From Pseudomonas laurentiana (GTDB lineage Bacteria > Pseudomonadota > Gammaproteobacteria > Pseudomonadales > Pseudomonadaceae), in assembly GCF_014648275.1 (NCBI RefSeq), contig NZ_BMQU01000005.1, positions 1 through 64,000 on the forward strand: a DNA stretch of 64,000 nt, given 5' to 3'. The position numbers and the translations under genes are program-made. Below the pieces are notes generated by a model. The model saw nothing but the letters and a program-made list of their open reading frames with translations. It made no database searches and was not told the DNA's origin. This document shows, one piece after another, positions 30,021-40,037 of this stretch; within the stretch, counting starts at the first letter, position 1; each line of letters begins with the position of its first letter.

Positions 30021-31199
30021 ATGCAAGATGTTGTGATCGTTGCCGCCACCCGCACCGCCATTGGTAGCTACCAAGGAGCACTGGCCGCTATTCCAGCCGT
30101 TGATCTGGGGGCAGCGGTTATCCGCCAGTTGCTGACACAGACCGGCCTGGACGCCGAACTCGTCGATGAAGTCATCTTCGGCCAGGTCCTGACTGCCGGT
30201 GCCGGCCAGAACCCGGCACGACAGACCGCGATCAAAGCCGGCCTGCCCCATGCTGTACCAGCCCTGACCCTCAACAAGGTCTGCGGCTCAGGACTTAAAG
30301 CCGTACACCTGGCTGCACAGGCGATTCGTTGTGGTGATGCCGACGTGATCATTGCAGGCGGGCAGGAAAACATGAGCCTTGCCAACTATGTCATGCCTGG
30401 CGCACGTACCGGCCTGCGCATGGGCCACAGCTCACTGATCGACAGCATGATCAGTGATGGCTTATGGGATGCGTTCAATGACTACCATATGGGCATCACT
30501 GCCGAAAACCTGGTAGAAAAGTACGGCCTCAGCCGCGAAGAACAGGATGCGTTCGCGGCAGCCTCCCAGCAGAAGGCCAGCGCAGCGATTGAAGCCGGTC
30601 GTTTCGTCGAGGAAATTACCCCAATCCTGATCCCGCAACGCAAGGGTGATCCGATAGCCTTCGCCACTGACGAGCAACCCCGCGCCGGTACCACCGCTGA
30701 GTCATTGAGCAAGCTGAGACCTGCCTTCAAGAAAGAGGGTAGCGTCACTGCAGGCAATGCTTCGTCGCTCAATGATGGCGCTGCCGCCGTGCTGCTGATG
30801 AGTGCCGCCAAAGCGCAAGAGCTGGAACTGCCAGTGCTCGCCCGTATCACCGCCTATGCCAACGCTGGGGTTGATCCAGCGATCATGGGCATTGGCCCGG
30901 TGGCCGCCACTCGGCGCTGCCTGGAGAAGGCCGGCTGGTCGTTGTCGGACCTGGACCTGATCGAGGCCAACGAGGCCTTCGCCGCCCAAGCGTTGTCGGT
31001 TGGTAAAGAACTGGGCTGGGACGCCGCCAAGGTCAATGTCAACGGTGGCGCCATTGCCCTGGGCCACCCCATCGGTGCTTCCGGTTGCCGGGTACTGGTT
31101 ACGCTGCTGCATGAAATGATCAAGCGTGATGCCAGAAAAGGACTGGCAACGCTGTGCATCGGCGGCGGACAGGGCGTGGCCCTGACGATCGAACGTTGA
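30021..31199 (+). CDS. acetyl-CoA C-acetyltransferase (thiolase)
   Basis: This 392-aa thiolase acts in condensation of two acetyl-CoA or in cleavage of acetoacetyl-CoA. The nucleophile is Cys88 ([11 protein letters not shown]). The C-terminal catalytic loop is intact: [15 protein letters not shown] with its His, then CIGGGQG with the second Cys. The frame is open far upstream (to 29613) but overlaps the MpaB gene; ATG 30021 gives the standard [15 protein letters not shown] start. It could be named atoB or phaA, but no butyrate or PHA genes adjoin it, so the pathway is open. Confidence 0.92.
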   Translation: MQDVVIVAATRTAIGSYQGALAAIPAVDLGAAVIRQLLTQTGLDAELVDEVIFGQVLTAGAGQNPARQTAIKAGLPHAVPALTLNKVCGSGLKAVHLAAQAIRCGDADVIIAGGQENMSLANYVMPGARTGLRMGHSSLIDSMISDGLWDAFNDYHMGITAENLVEKYGLSREEQDAFAAASQQKASAAIEAGRFVEEITPILIPQRKGDPIAFATDEQPRAGTTAESLSKLRPAFKKEGSVTAGNASSLNDGAAAVLLMSAAKAQELELPVLARITAYANAGVDPAIMGIGPVAATRRCLEKAGWSLSDLDLIEANEAFAAQALSVGKELGWDAAKVNVNGGAIALGHPIGASGCRVLVTLLHEMIKRDARKGLATLCIGGGQGVALTIER

Positions 31200-31205
31200 T
31201 GCATG

Positions 31206-31234
31206 CAGGAGAGGCTCCCCCCGGGCCTCTCCTG
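31206..31234 (+). terminator. hairpin terminator after the thiolase gene
   Basis: CAGGAGAGGC (31206-31215) pairs perfectly with GCCTCTCCTG (31225-31234), seven bases after the stop; only a short T-poor tail follows. Confidence 0.6.
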
Positions 31235-31268
31235 TTAAACTGCAGCTCCGCATACCAAGGCTACGTGC

Positions 31269-32285
31269 ATGTCCCTCTTGAATCAGGCGCTGCGCGCCGC
31301 CCTCGACTCCCGCAACGGCCTTCTCACCGAGCTTCATGCTCAAGGGACCGACTGCTACCGACTGTTCCACGGTAGCCAGGAAGGCGCTGCCGGCCTGACT
31401 ATTGACCGCTACGGCCCGCAATTGCTGGTGCAGAGCTTTCACCAGACCCTCGATCACGATGCCCTGCTTGACCTGCACGCCACCATCGAGCAAGTCCTTG
31501 GCCTGGAACTGCTACTGGTCTACAACGACCGCTCCCAAGGCAACAGCCGTATCGACCGCCGCGACCCGGCCTACCAGGCCAGCGAGGCGGCCCTCGCCGA
31601 CCTTATCGGTCATGAATGGGGGTTGAACTACCGGGTACGTGGTCGCCACGCGGGGCAAGATCCACTGTTGTTTCTCGATCTGCGCAATGCTCGCGGCTGG
31701 GTCAAGCAGAACAGTGCCGGCAAGCGTGTTCTCAACCTGTTTGCCTACACCTGTGGGGTGGGCTTGAGTGCCGCTGCAGGGGGAGCCCGCGAGGTCTGCA
31801 ACCTCGACTTCGCCGACGGTAACCTGGCCGTAGGGCGAGAGAACGCGGCCCTGAACCCTGAACTTCCAAGCATGGAGTTCATACAGTCCGACTACTTTCC
31901 AGCCATACGCCAGTTAGCCGGACTGCCGGTCAGCCAGCGCCGCGGACATAAACTGCCGCCCTACCCAAGGCTGGAGCCACGGCAGTTCGATCTGGTGTTT
32001 CTCGACCCCCCTGCCTGGGCAAAGAGCGCCTTTGGCACGGTCGACCTGTTACGGGACTACCAAAGCCTGCTCAAGCCAGCGCTGTTGAGCACCGCCGAAG
32101 ACGGGGTGCTGGTTTGCTGTAACAACTTGGCCAAGGTCAGCCTGGACGACTGGCGCACACAAGTGCTGCGCTGTGCCGAAAAGAATGGTCGACCCGTGCG
32201 CGAATGGCAGGTACTGGCACCGGCGGCCGACTTTCCCTCCATGGATAATCAACCACCGCTCAAGACCCTGATTCTGCACCTTTGA
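31269..32285 (+). CDS. class I SAM-dependent RNA methyltransferase, RlmI/RlmK-like without PUA domain
   Basis: This 338-aa member of the COG1092 family starts directly with the EEHEAD-type central domain (CYRLFHGSQEGAAGLTIDRYG) and continues into a Rossmann methyltransferase. The SAM-binding LNLFAYTCGVGLSAAAGGA is followed by the catalytic region DLVFLDPPAW, whose DPP motif is typical of 23S rRNA m5C/m2G enzymes. The N-terminal PUA domain of true RlmI is missing, so substrate specificity may differ. It is monocistronic, in front of the DUF748 gene. Confidence 0.85.
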   Translation: MSLLNQALRAALDSRNGLLTELHAQGTDCYRLFHGSQEGAAGLTIDRYGPQLLVQSFHQTLDHDALLDLHATIEQVLGLELLLVYNDRSQGNSRIDRRDPAYQASEAALADLIGHEWGLNYRVRGRHAGQDPLLFLDLRNARGWVKQNSAGKRVLNLFAYTCGVGLSAAAGGAREVCNLDFADGNLAVGRENAALNPELPSMEFIQSDYFPAIRQLAGLPVSQRRGHKLPPYPRLEPRQFDLVFLDPPAWAKSAFGTVDLLRDYQSLLKPALLSTAEDGVLVCCNNLAKVSLDDWRTQVLRCAEKNGRPVREWQVLAPAADFPSMDNQPPLKTLILHL

Positions 32286-32387
32286 AAAAAACGCTTATGC
32301 ACTAAAGAGGTGATTTGGCGCTATCTTCGGAACCGAATTATCGTGCCATACTCCAATCACTTCCGTTAGATACAGACGACGCCGCAC

Positions 32388-35321
32388 ATGCCCAAAGGAT
32401 TGAAACGCGCCCTCGGCGCCTTGTTGGCCGCTCTGGCCCTTTACAGCCTGCTTGGTTTCCTGATTCTCCCCGGCGTCGTCTTGCGAATTGCTAACCAGCA
32501 ATTGGCCAACTACGCCACGCTGCCAGCCAAGCTACAGCGTGTGGAACTCAATCCGTTCAGTCTTGAGCTGACATTCTGGGGATTACAGATCGGTGAACCG
32601 GGCAAGGAGCAAGTCGGCTTTGAACGTTTGTATGCCAACCTGCAACTCGATAGCCTTTGGTCCGGGGCACTTCACCTGGCTAACGTCGAACTGGATAAAC
32701 CACGCACCGAGGTGCTGTTTGCCAAGGATGGCAGCCTCAATCTGACCCAACTCTTCAAACTGCCACCCAGCCAGCCAAAACCCGAAACGCCAGCAAGCGA
32801 GCCCTTCCCGCTACGTATTGGCAGCATCAAGCTCAATGCCGGCTATCTGCATTTCGAGGACCAGCGCCCCAGCGAACCCATTGAGTTTCTCTACGACTCG
32901 ATGGACCTGGAGCTGAAAAACCTGAGTACGCTACCCGACGACAGCACGGACATGACGCTGGTTGCCGCTGGCCCCAAGGGTGGACGGATCGACTGGCGCG
33001 GCACATTCAGCCTGGTGCCCCTGGCCTCTGAAGGTACGCTGAAATTTACTGACGGCAAGATGAAACTGATATGGCCCTATGTCCATGATGTAGTGCCATT
33101 GGTGCTCGAGGATGGCCGTGTCAACTTTGAGACCCACTACAAACTGAACCTGGCCAAGGAAACCGAGCTGTTGCTCGACAACACCACGCTCCAGGTAGCC
33201 CCGTTTGCAGTCAACGCGCCCGACGGCAGGCCCTTGGTACGCCTGGCCAGCATGGACGTCAGCGAAACCTCGATTGACCTGACCAAGCAATTAATCACTG
33301 TTGGCAAGATTCGCAGTGAAAAACTGGAAACCTGGGCGGCGCTTGAGGCCGATGGTCAGCTCGACTGGCAAAAGCTGTTCGCCAGCCAACCCGCGAAAGC
33401 AAAGCCCGCAGAAAAAGCCGAGCCGGCCACTGCCGCTCCTGCGGCCAAAGAGACAGCAACCGCGAGCACCCCAAGCAAACCCTGGCAGGTTTTGCTGCGC
33501 GACGTTCAGTTACGCAACTATCAGGTTCACTTGGCTGACCGTACCCACAAGGAGCCTGTCGCGCTTGAGGTAGGCCCACTGAACCTGGACCTGCAGAACT
33601 TCGACAGCCTCAATCAATCACCTTTCACGCTGAAACTCGACACCGGCGTAGGCAAACAAGGCAAGCTGCAGGCTGCGGGGGAAGTCAACCTGGCACCTGT
33701 CAGCAGCAAACTGAAGGTCGTCACGCGAGATATCGACCTTCGTATCGCACAAACCTACATCAGCCCATTCATTCGCCTAGAGCTACGCAGCGGCATGCTC
33801 GACAGCGACCTCGCCGTTGATCTCAAGAGCACAGCACCGCTGGCTTTCAGCGTTGCGGGCAAGGCTCAGGTCAATCAGTTGCATACGCTCGATACGATCA
33901 AGAGCCGTGACTTCGTCAAATGGCAGCAGTTGAATCTGGATGGCCTGGAGTATCGCCATGGTGATGCGCTATCGATTGCCAAGGTCAACCTGCAACAGCC
34001 CTATGCGCGCTTCATGATCAATGAAGACCGCACCACCAGTGTCGATGACCTACTCATTCCACAACCCGCTGGAAGCCCACAGACGTCGGCCAAGACCTCC
34101 AGCAGCAGCACCAAGCCGCTGGGCATTCACATTGGTGAGATCGCGATCAACGACGGCTCGGCCAACTTCGCCGACTTCAGCCTGACACCCAACTTCGCCA
34201 CGGCCATCCAGCAACTCAACGGTCGAATCGGCACCATCGACAACCGGCAGCCGAAACCCGCCGATGTCGATATCAAAGGCAAGGTCGATCGCTATGCGCC
34301 AGTGACCATCAAAGGCGCCCTGAACCCCTTCGACCCTATGGCAAGCCTGGACATCGCCACCAGCTTCAAGCGCGTCGAGTTGACCACCCTGACCCCCTAC
34401 TCAGGCAAGTTTGCCGGTTACCGCATCCGCAAGGGTCGTCTGAATCTGGACCTCCACTACCTGATCACCAAAGGCCAGCTCAAGGCTGAGAACAAGCTGG
34501 TGCTTGAACAACTGCAACTGGGTGAGAAGGTGGACAGCCCCGATGCCGTAGACCTCCCGATTCGCCTTGCCGTCGCACTGCTCAAGGATACCGAAGGCAA
34601 AATCTCTATCGAGCTGCCAATCTCTGGCGACTTGAACAACCCTCAATTCAGTGTGATGCCGATTGTCTGGCAAACACTACGAAACCTGGTCATGCGAGCC
34701 GCCCAGGCACCGTTCAAGTTCATTGGCGGGCTCGTCAGTGGTGGCGACTCCCAAGACCTCGGAAGCGTCGCCTTTGCTCCGGGCTCAAGTGACTTGAGCA
34801 GCGATGCCAAAGGGGCCCTGGACAAACTTGTCAGCGCACTCAAGGCGCGCCCGGAGTTGCGTCTGGAAATCGAAGGTACCAGCGCCCAGAGCAGTGATGG
34901 CCCGCTGATTGCCGAGCAACGTCTGGAGCGCGAGTATCAGGCTACCTACTACAAGATGCTGCAACGGCGTGGCGAAAAGGTCCCGGCACAAGCGACCCAA
35001 CTGCAGGTGCCAGACGATGAAAAGCCCGCGATGCTTGAAGCGATCTACCGCTCGCGCCTCAAGCAACAGCCTCCCGCGCAGTGGGAGCAACTGGACCGTA
35101 AAGAACGCACGGACAACCTGCGAGACGCAGTGATCAAGTCGTGGGCTGAAAGCGCCTTGCTACTGCGCCAACTGGGCCAGGCGCGAGCCAGTAGCATCAA
35201 GGACTACCTGGTCGATCAGGGCAAACTTGAAGATCAGCGGGTGTACTTCGTCGATGCCACGCTGGGGCAAGCCGAAGCCGATGGCCGCGTTATATCGCAA
35301 CTGCATCTGGACTCCGAGTAA
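32388..35321 (+). CDS. large DUF748 (AsmA-like) envelope protein
   Basis: This 977-aa protein has one N-terminal membrane anchor (about 8-32) followed by a long periplasmic region. The region is rich in alternating beta-strand patterns with AsmA-like blocks (NPFSLELTFWGLQIGEPG; KPWQVLLRDVQLRNYQVHLAD). A Lys/Pro/Ala-rich linker sits at about 335-360. Near the end, FAPGSSDLSSDAKGALDKL resembles the start of an OmpA-like domain (about 795-870). AsmA relatives form bridge-like proteins that move phospholipids between membranes. That role is inferred from fold similarity only. It is followed by a convergent BON-domain gene. Confidence 0.82.
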   Translation: MPKGLKRALGALLAALALYSLLGFLILPGVVLRIANQQLANYATLPAKLQRVELNPFSLELTFWGLQIGEPGKEQVGFERLYANLQLDSLWSGALHLANVELDKPRTEVLFAKDGSLNLTQLFKLPPSQPKPETPASEPFPLRIGSIKLNAGYLHFEDQRPSEPIEFLYDSMDLELKNLSTLPDDSTDMTLVAAGPKGGRIDWRGTFSLVPLASEGTLKFTDGKMKLIWPYVHDVVPLVLEDGRVNFETHYKLNLAKETELLLDNTTLQVAPFAVNAPDGRPLVRLASMDVSETSIDLTKQLITVGKIRSEKLETWAALEADGQLDWQKLFASQPAKAKPAEKAEPATAAPAAKETATASTPSKPWQVLLRDVQLRNYQVHLADRTHKEPVALEVGPLNLDLQNFDSLNQSPFTLKLDTGVGKQGKLQAAGEVNLAPVSSKLKVVTRDIDLRIAQTYISPFIRLELRSGMLDSDLAVDLKSTAPLAFSVAGKAQVNQLHTLDTIKSRDFVKWQQLNLDGLEYRHGDALSIAKVNLQQPYARFMINEDRTTSVDDLLIPQPAGSPQTSAKTSSSSTKPLGIHIGEIAINDGSANFADFSLTPNFATAIQQLNGRIGTIDNRQPKPADVDIKGKVDRYAPVTIKGALNPFDPMASLDIATSFKRVELTTLTPYSGKFAGYRIRKGRLNLDLHYLITKGQLKAENKLVLEQLQLGEKVDSPDAVDLPIRLAVALLKDTEGKISIELPISGDLNNPQFSVMPIVWQTLRNLVMRAAQAPFKFIGGLVSGGDSQDLGSVAFAPGSSDLSSDAKGALDKLVSALKARPELRLEIEGTSAQSSDGPLIAEQRLEREYQATYYKMLQRRGEKVPAQATQLQVPDDEKPAMLEAIYRSRLKQQPPAQWEQLDRKERTDNLRDAVIKSWAESALLLRQLGQARASSIKDYLVDQGKLEDQRVYFVDATLGQAEADGRVISQLHLDSE

Positions 35322-35340
35322 CCGCCCCTCAAACCCGTTC

Positions 35341-35367
35341 GAACCCCGGCAACCGATGCCGGGGTTC
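35341..35367. terminator. convergent terminator between the DUF748 and BON genes
   Basis: GAACCCCGGC (35341-35350) pairs exactly with GCCGGGGTTC (35358-35367). It lies 19 bases after the DUF748 stop and 13 bases after the BON gene's stop, and probably serves both strands. Confidence 0.65.
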
Positions 35368-35379
35368 AGCTCAATCGGC

Positions 35380-35712
35380 TCAATCGGTTTTCAGGCCAGC
35401 AGCCGATACCGCCTTCACGCCTTTTATTTTTTTGGCAATCGAGACTACCGTTTCTTTCTGAGACTTGGTCAACGGCACCTTTGAAGACAAGGACACTACG
35501 CCCTTGTTGGTTTCTACCGAGATATCCGAACCCGGCACCCCCTTCTCCGTCATCAAGTCTGCTTTGACCTTAGTGGTGATCCAGGTGTCAGAAGTAGCTT
35601 CTGTTGCCTTGGTCACCTCTCCTGCCGCAACCATCAGCGGCGCTTGAGCAAAGGCCCCATTGGCCAACGCCAACGCGGTGGCAGCAGCGGCAGCAATAAC
35701 GAACTTCTTCAT
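35380..35712 (-). CDS. secreted single-BON-domain protein
   Basis: This 110-aa periplasmic protein has a Sec signal peptide (MKKFVIAAAAATALALANGAFA, cleaved after Ala22-Gln) and one BON domain (about 40-108: DTWITTKVKADLM, NKGVVSLSSKV, VVSIAKKIKGVKAV). BON domains of the OsmY kind bind phospholipid or help keep the envelope intact under osmotic stress. The product has a single BON unit, half of OsmY. It lies between the pnp terminator and the DUF748 gene and is transcribed alone. An AGGAGA box precedes the ATG. Confidence 0.88.
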   Translation of the reverse strand: MKKFVIAAAAATALALANGAFAQAPLMVAAGEVTKATEATSDTWITTKVKADLMTEKGVPGSDISVETNKGVVSLSSKVPLTKSQKETVVSIAKKIKGVKAVSAAGLKTD

Positions 35713-35774
35713 ACAAGACTCTCCTTATTTGAAGCATGCAGGATGAAAGCCCACAAACGGCGAACTGCGCCCAT

Positions 35775-35803
35775 AAAAAAAGGACCCCGTAGGGTCCTTT
35801 CTT
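35775..35803 (-). terminator. pnp terminator
   Basis: On the minus strand, AAAGGACCC and GGGTCCTTT form the stem, followed by seven T residues, 15 bases after the pnp stop. Confidence 0.93.
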
Positions 35804-35816
35804 CAACGCTTTGAGC

Positions 35817-37922
35817 TTAGACGCCCGAAGCCTTGGCTGCTGCAACATCTTTGATCGACAGCTTGATACGGCCGCGGTTGTCCACGTCCAGTACCAGTAC
35901 TTCAACTTCCTGGCCTTCTTTCAGGATGTCGGTCACTTTCTCAACACGAGCATCGCTCAGCATCGAGATGTGAACCAGACCGTCCTTGCCCGGCAGGATG
36001 TTGACGAAGGCACCGAAGTCAACGATACGCTCGACCTTACCGACGTAGATCTTGCCGATCTCGGCTTCGGCAGTAATGCTCAGTACGCGCTGGCGAGCCG
36101 CTTCTGCTGCATCCTTGGTTTCACCAAAGATCTTGATCGAGCCGTCGTCTTCGATATCGATCGAAGCCTTGGTCTCTTCACAGATAGCACGGATGGTCGC
36201 GCCGCCTTTACCGATAACATCACGGATCTTGTCGGTATCAATCTTCATCGCGATCATGGTCGGAGCGTTTTCCGACAGCTCGCTACGGGACTGACCAATG
36301 ACCTGGTTCATCTGACCGAGGATGTTCAGGCGCGCTTCCAGGGCCTGGCCCAGAGCGATTTCCATGATCTCTTCGGTGATGCCGTTGATCTTGATGTCCA
36401 TCTGCAGCGCAGTAACGCCTTTGGCGGTACCCGCTACCTTGAAGTCCATGTCACCCAGGTGGTCTTCGTCACCGAGGATGTCGGTCAGGACGGCGAACTT
36501 ATCGCCTTCTTTAACCAGACCCATGGCGATACCGGCAACCGGTGCCTTCATCGGCACACCAGCGTCCATCAGTGCCAGCGAAGCACCACAGACCGAAGCC
36601 ATGGAGCTGGAACCGTTGGACTCGGTGATTTCCGAGACAACACGAATGGTGTACGGGAAGACATCGGCAGCAGGCAGCATGGCCTGGACCGAGCGGCGAG
36701 CCAGACGGCCGTGGCCGATTTCACGACGACCTGCACCACCCATACGACCACACTCACCTACCGAGAACGGCGGGAAGTTGTAGTGCAGCATGAAGGGGTC
36801 TTTTTTCTCGCCTTCGAGGGTGTCCAGCAGTTGAGCGTCACGGGCAGTACCCAGTGTTGCAACAACCAGAGCCTGGGTCTCGCCACGGGTGAACAATGCC
36901 GAACCGTGAGTCTTCGACAGTACACCGACTTCGATGTTCAGCGGACGTACGGTCTTGGTGTCGCGGCCGTCGATACGTGGCTTGCCGTTAACGATGTTTT
37001 CGCGAACGGTGCGGTATTCGATTTCACCAAAGATTTCTTTGACTTCACCAGCGCCTGGCTGACCTTCTTCGCCGGAGAACTTGGCGACGACCTGGTCACG
37101 CAGTTCGCCCAGGCGAGCATAGCGGTCGGCCTTGACGGTGATGGTGTAAGCCTGGGAAACAGCTTCGCCGAACTCAGCGCGGATTGCGTTCAGCAGTTCG
37201 GTGTTGGCAACAGGTGCTTTCCAGTCCCAAGTAGGCTTGGCAGCTTCAGCAGCCAGCTCTTTGACAGCCTGGATAACCGCCTGGAACTCGTCATGAGCGA
37301 ACAGCACGGCGCCCAGCATCTGGTCTTCGGTCAGCTCTTTGGCTTCCGATTCAACCATCAGTACCGCGTCAGAAGTACCGGCAACGACCATGTCCAGGCT
37401 CGAAGCAGCCAGTTGCTCGTACGTTGGGTTCAGCAGGTAGCCGGTGCTTTCGTGGTAAGCAACGCGGGCAGCGCCGATCGGACCATCAAACGGAATGCCG
37501 GAGATCGCCAGGGCAGCCGAAGTACCGATCATCGCAGCGATGTCCGGATCAGTCTTCTTGCTGGTGGAAACGACGGTGCAGACAACCTGCACTTCGTTCA
37601 TGAAGCCTTCTGGGAACAGCGGGCGGATCGGACGGTCGATCAGACGCGAAGTCAGGGTTTCTTTCTCGGAAGGACGGCCTTCACGCTTGAAGAAACCACC
37701 AGGGATCTTGCCGGCGGCGTAGGTTTTTTCCTGATAGTGAACGGACAGAGGGAAAAAGCCCTTGCCTGGATCAGCCTGTTTGGCACCGACCACGGTCACC
37801 AGTACGGTGACATCGTTGTCGACGGTGACCAATACGGCGCCGGACGCTTGACGAGCAATACGGCCCGTCTCGAGGGTAACGGTCGATTGACCGAACTGGA
37901 ATTTCTTGATTACCGGGTTCAC
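35817..37922 (-). CDS. pnp: Pnp, polyribonucleotide nucleotidyltransferase
   Basis: This phosphorolytic 3'-5' exoribonuclease of the RNA degradosome has 701 aa. It contains two RNase PH-like domains (about 10-230 and 310-540, the second with [14 protein letters not shown]), an intervening helical domain, a KH domain (about 555-615, [14 protein letters not shown]) and an S1 domain (about 622-690, [20 protein letters not shown]). The start is a GTG at 37922 with TAGGA just upstream. It follows rpsO, as in enterobacteria, with a long structured 250-nt intergenic region between them. PcnB in this window supplies its poly(A) substrates. Confidence 0.97.
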   Translation of the reverse strand: MNPVIKKFQFGQSTVTLETGRIARQASGAVLVTVDNDVTVLVTVVGAKQADPGKGFFPLSVHYQEKTYAAGKIPGGFFKREGRPSEKETLTSRLIDRPIRPLFPEGFMNEVQVVCTVVSTSKKTDPDIAAMIGTSAALAISGIPFDGPIGAARVAYHESTGYLLNPTYEQLAASSLDMVVAGTSDAVLMVESEAKELTEDQMLGAVLFAHDEFQAVIQAVKELAAEAAKPTWDWKAPVANTELLNAIRAEFGEAVSQAYTITVKADRYARLGELRDQVVAKFSGEEGQPGAGEVKEIFGEIEYRTVRENIVNGKPRIDGRDTKTVRPLNIEVGVLSKTHGSALFTRGETQALVVATLGTARDAQLLDTLEGEKKDPFMLHYNFPPFSVGECGRMGGAGRREIGHGRLARRSVQAMLPAADVFPYTIRVVSEITESNGSSSMASVCGASLALMDAGVPMKAPVAGIAMGLVKEGDKFAVLTDILGDEDHLGDMDFKVAGTAKGVTALQMDIKINGITEEIMEIALGQALEARLNILGQMNQVIGQSRSELSENAPTMIAMKIDTDKIRDVIGKGGATIRAICEETKASIDIEDDGSIKIFGETKDAAEAARQRVLSITAEAEIGKIYVGKVERIVDFGAFVNILPGKDGLVHISMLSDARVEKVTDILKEGQEVEVLVLDVDNRGRIKLSIKDVAAAKASGV

Positions 37923-38013
37923 GGTTTCCTACCTTTTTTCAGTGGCTCTAGGGGAACTTGTTCTTGCGAATTCTTGGGCAGAACGGGGAATCGGCCCCAT
38001 TGACCGTCCAGAT

Positions 38014-38081
38014 AAAACTAGAGGTTGGGAGCCTGCCCTGACTGCGCGGAAACCGCTCAGGCAGAACAGACAGCCAACCTC
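38014..38081 (-). terminator. rpsO terminator / candidate RNase III site in the pnp leader
   Basis: GAGGTTGG (38021-38028) and CCAACCTC (38074-38081) form an 8-bp outer stem. An inner stem pairs the two CTGCC/GGCAG-type segments around a GC-rich loop. On the minus strand it is followed by TAGTTTTATC. The position parallels the rpsO terminator and RNase III processing region that governs pnp autoregulation in E. coli. Confidence 0.65.
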
Positions 38082-38172
38082 ATAGATACGCGCGGCGTGT
38101 TCATCAACCCAGGTACAAAGCACCGTGGCTGAAGAATACAACACGCCGAGCACACCACTGGCCAGGACGCTA

Positions 38173-38442
38173 TTAGCGACGCAGACCCAGACGACCGATC
38201 AGGGCGCTGTAACGAGTGGCGTCCTTACCTTTCAGGTAGTCCAGCAGCTTACGACGCTGGTTTACCATACGGATCAGACCACGACGGGAGTGGTGGTCTT
38301 TGCCGTTGGCCTTGAAGTGGCCTTGCAGCTTGTTGATGTTGGCGGTCAGCAGTGCAACTTGCACTTCTGGCGAACCGGTGTCACCGGCGGCTTGCTGGTA
38401 TTCGCCAACGATTTGAGCTTTTTCTTCAACGCTGAGTGCCAT
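38173..38442 (-). CDS. rpsO: 30S ribosomal protein S15
   Basis: This primary 16S rRNA-binding protein of the small-subunit platform has 89 aa. It shows the helical S15 pattern: [42 protein letters not shown] and [14 protein letters not shown]. The frame is open 23 codons upstream, but ATG 38442 ([10 protein letters not shown]) has a GGAGAAG box and gives the standard length. It lies between truB and pnp in the conserved order. S15 commonly represses its own mRNA through a 5' pseudoknot; I could not resolve one in the 152-bp gap from truB. Confidence 0.98.
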   Translation of the reverse strand: MALSVEEKAQIVGEYQQAAGDTGSPEVQVALLTANINKLQGHFKANGKDHHSRRGLIRMVNQRRKLLDYLKGKDATRYSALIGRLGLRR

Positions 38443-38594
38443 CTGGCTTCTCCAAATCAAGGGAAACCGAAACCGGTTTCCAATAGGCCAGGGACGGATC
38501 CCTGTATTCATGAAAGTGAGGAGTGACCGTGCCTATTAACAGCCATCCTCTGTCCCTCAGGTATCACGCCGAAGCCTGACACCGTTGGTTTCGA

Positions 38595-39512
38595 TCATTC
38601 AGACCGAATCAATCGACGCGGCGCAATTCGCCCGTCTTCGCTCACTTCACCGATACCGATGAAGCGACCATTGTGATCCTGTACCCGGACCATGCCGAAC
38701 TTCGGCGCGTCCGGTGCTCTTACCGGCTGACCATGCAGCCAGTAGAACGCACTGTGCTCGGAAAACTTGAGCAGAGGCCAATCTTGCAGACCGCTATCGG
38801 ACGGTAACAGAAAGCGATCAACCGCCTCATTACCGCCTTCTGCGTGGACCTGCTCGAGTTCTTCGAGGGTCACGGTCTGCGCCAGAGTGAATGGCCCGGC
38901 ATGCGTGCGGCGCAGTTCTGCAACATAAGCGCCACAGCCCAACTGCTCGCCGATATCCTCGACCAGGGTGCGGATGTAAGTGCCTTTGCTGCAACCCACC
39001 GAAAGACGAACGCGGCTACCTTCACACTCAAGCAATTCCAGGCGGTCAATAGTAACAGAACGTGCTTCACGCTCCACTACTTCGCCTGCACGTGCCAGCT
39101 TGTACAACGGTTGTCCATCGCGCTTGAGCGCAGAGTACATCGGCGGTATCTGACTGATTTGACCACGAAATTGTGGCAAAACGGCTTCGACATCGGCGCG
39201 ACCAACGGTCACCTCCCGAGTCTGCAGCACTTCACCTTCAGCATCGGCAGTGCTGGTAGTCATACCCAATTGCATGACCGTTTCGTAGCCCTTGTCAGAA
39301 TCGAGCAAGTACTGGGAAAACTTGGTCGCCTCACCGAAGCACAGCGGCAGTACACCGCTGGCAAGTGGGTCGAGGCTACCGGTATGGCCTGCCTTTTCAG
39401 CATTGAGCAGCCAGCGCACCTTCTGCAAAGCCGCGTTGGAGGTAAACCCCAGCGGCTTGTCGAGCAGGATGATACCGCTGACGTTACGACGGATACGCTT
39501 GACCTGAGCCAC
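38595..39512 (-). CDS. truB: TruB, tRNA pseudouridine(55) synthase
   Basis: It makes the universal pseudouridine 55 of the tRNA T-loop and has tRNA chaperone activity. In the 305-aa product the catalytic Asp48 is in [12 protein letters not shown]. The [13 protein letters not shown] motif and a C-terminal PUA-like domain (about 250-303) follow. It begins three bases after the rbfA stop, so the two are coupled. The order infB-rbfA-truB-rpsO-pnp is the gammaproteobacterial standard. Confidence 0.97.
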   Translation of the reverse strand: MAQVKRIRRNVSGIILLDKPLGFTSNAALQKVRWLLNAEKAGHTGSLDPLASGVLPLCFGEATKFSQYLLDSDKGYETVMQLGMTTSTADAEGEVLQTREVTVGRADVEAVLPQFRGQISQIPPMYSALKRDGQPLYKLARAGEVVEREARSVTIDRLELLECEGSRVRLSVGCSKGTYIRTLVEDIGEQLGCGAYVAELRRTHAGPFTLAQTVTLEELEQVHAEGGNEAVDRFLLPSDSGLQDWPLLKFSEHSAFYWLHGQPVRAPDAPKFGMVRVQDHNGRFIGIGEVSEDGRIAPRRLIRSE

Positions 39513-39515
39513 CGC

Positions 39516-39917
39516 TTACTCCTTGGTGTCCAGGGAAGTGCCACCATCCTGATGCTGGCTGTCTTCTGCCACGGCTCGCTCGATCAACGCCGACAAGTGC
39601 GCGCCACGGGAGACGCTCTCGTCATAGTGGAAGTGCAGTTGCGGCACACTGCGCAACTTCATTTCACGGCCGAGCTGCATGCGCAGGAAACCTGCAGCGG
39701 AATTCAGGACCTTCAAGCTTTGCGCGATGTTTTCTGCACCGTCCTGGCCCATCACGGTGATGAACACCTTGGCATGACCAACATCACGGCTGACATCGAC
39801 GGCAGTGATGGTCACCAGACCAACACGCGGATCCTTGACTTCACGACGGATCAGTTGAGCGAGTTCACGCTGCATCTGATCGCCAATACGTTGGGTACGG
39901 CTATATTCTTTTGCCAT
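39516..39917 (-). CDS. rbfA: RbfA, 30S ribosome-binding factor A
   Basis: This KH-like protein is needed for late 30S maturation and processing of the 16S 5' end. The 133-aa product starts [20 protein letters not shown]. It has the [19 protein letters not shown] strand-helix block and the [11 protein letters not shown] motif. The frame is open nine codons upstream, but ATG 39917 gives the family start. The acidic, Gln-rich C-terminal tail is variable in the family. It lies between infB and truB. Confidence 0.97.
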   Translation of the reverse strand: MAKEYSRTQRIGDQMQRELAQLIRREVKDPRVGLVTITAVDVSRDVGHAKVFITVMGQDGAENIAQSLKVLNSAAGFLRMQLGREMKLRSVPQLHFHYDESVSRGAHLSALIERAVAEDSQHQDGGTSLDTKE

Positions 39918-39943
39918 GTTTGCTACCTGTAACTGAAGCGGCA

Positions 39944-39977
39944 AACGCCCGGCCAGGCTAAAGCCGGACCGGGCGTT
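39944..39977 (-). other. intercistronic hairpin between infB and rbfA
   Basis: AACGCCCGG (39944-39952) pairs with CCGGGCGTT (39969-39977), with further internal pairing (GGCT/AGCC). No proper T-run follows on the minus strand, so it looks like an mRNA-processing or attenuating stem within the operon rather than a full terminator. Confidence 0.6.
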
Positions 39978-40037
39978 GCGTTCAGAGCCGCTGCGGGCGC
40001 CTTGCGGCGATCAACATACGGCTCCCAAGCTCGCGGC

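Noticed and set aside
35811-38003. A 730-codon plus-strand open frame antisense to pnp
   Set aside because: It mirrors the real pnp frame; its composition is typical of antisense shadows (His, Asp, Val, Gln and Arg-rich) and it has no ribosome binding site or domain.
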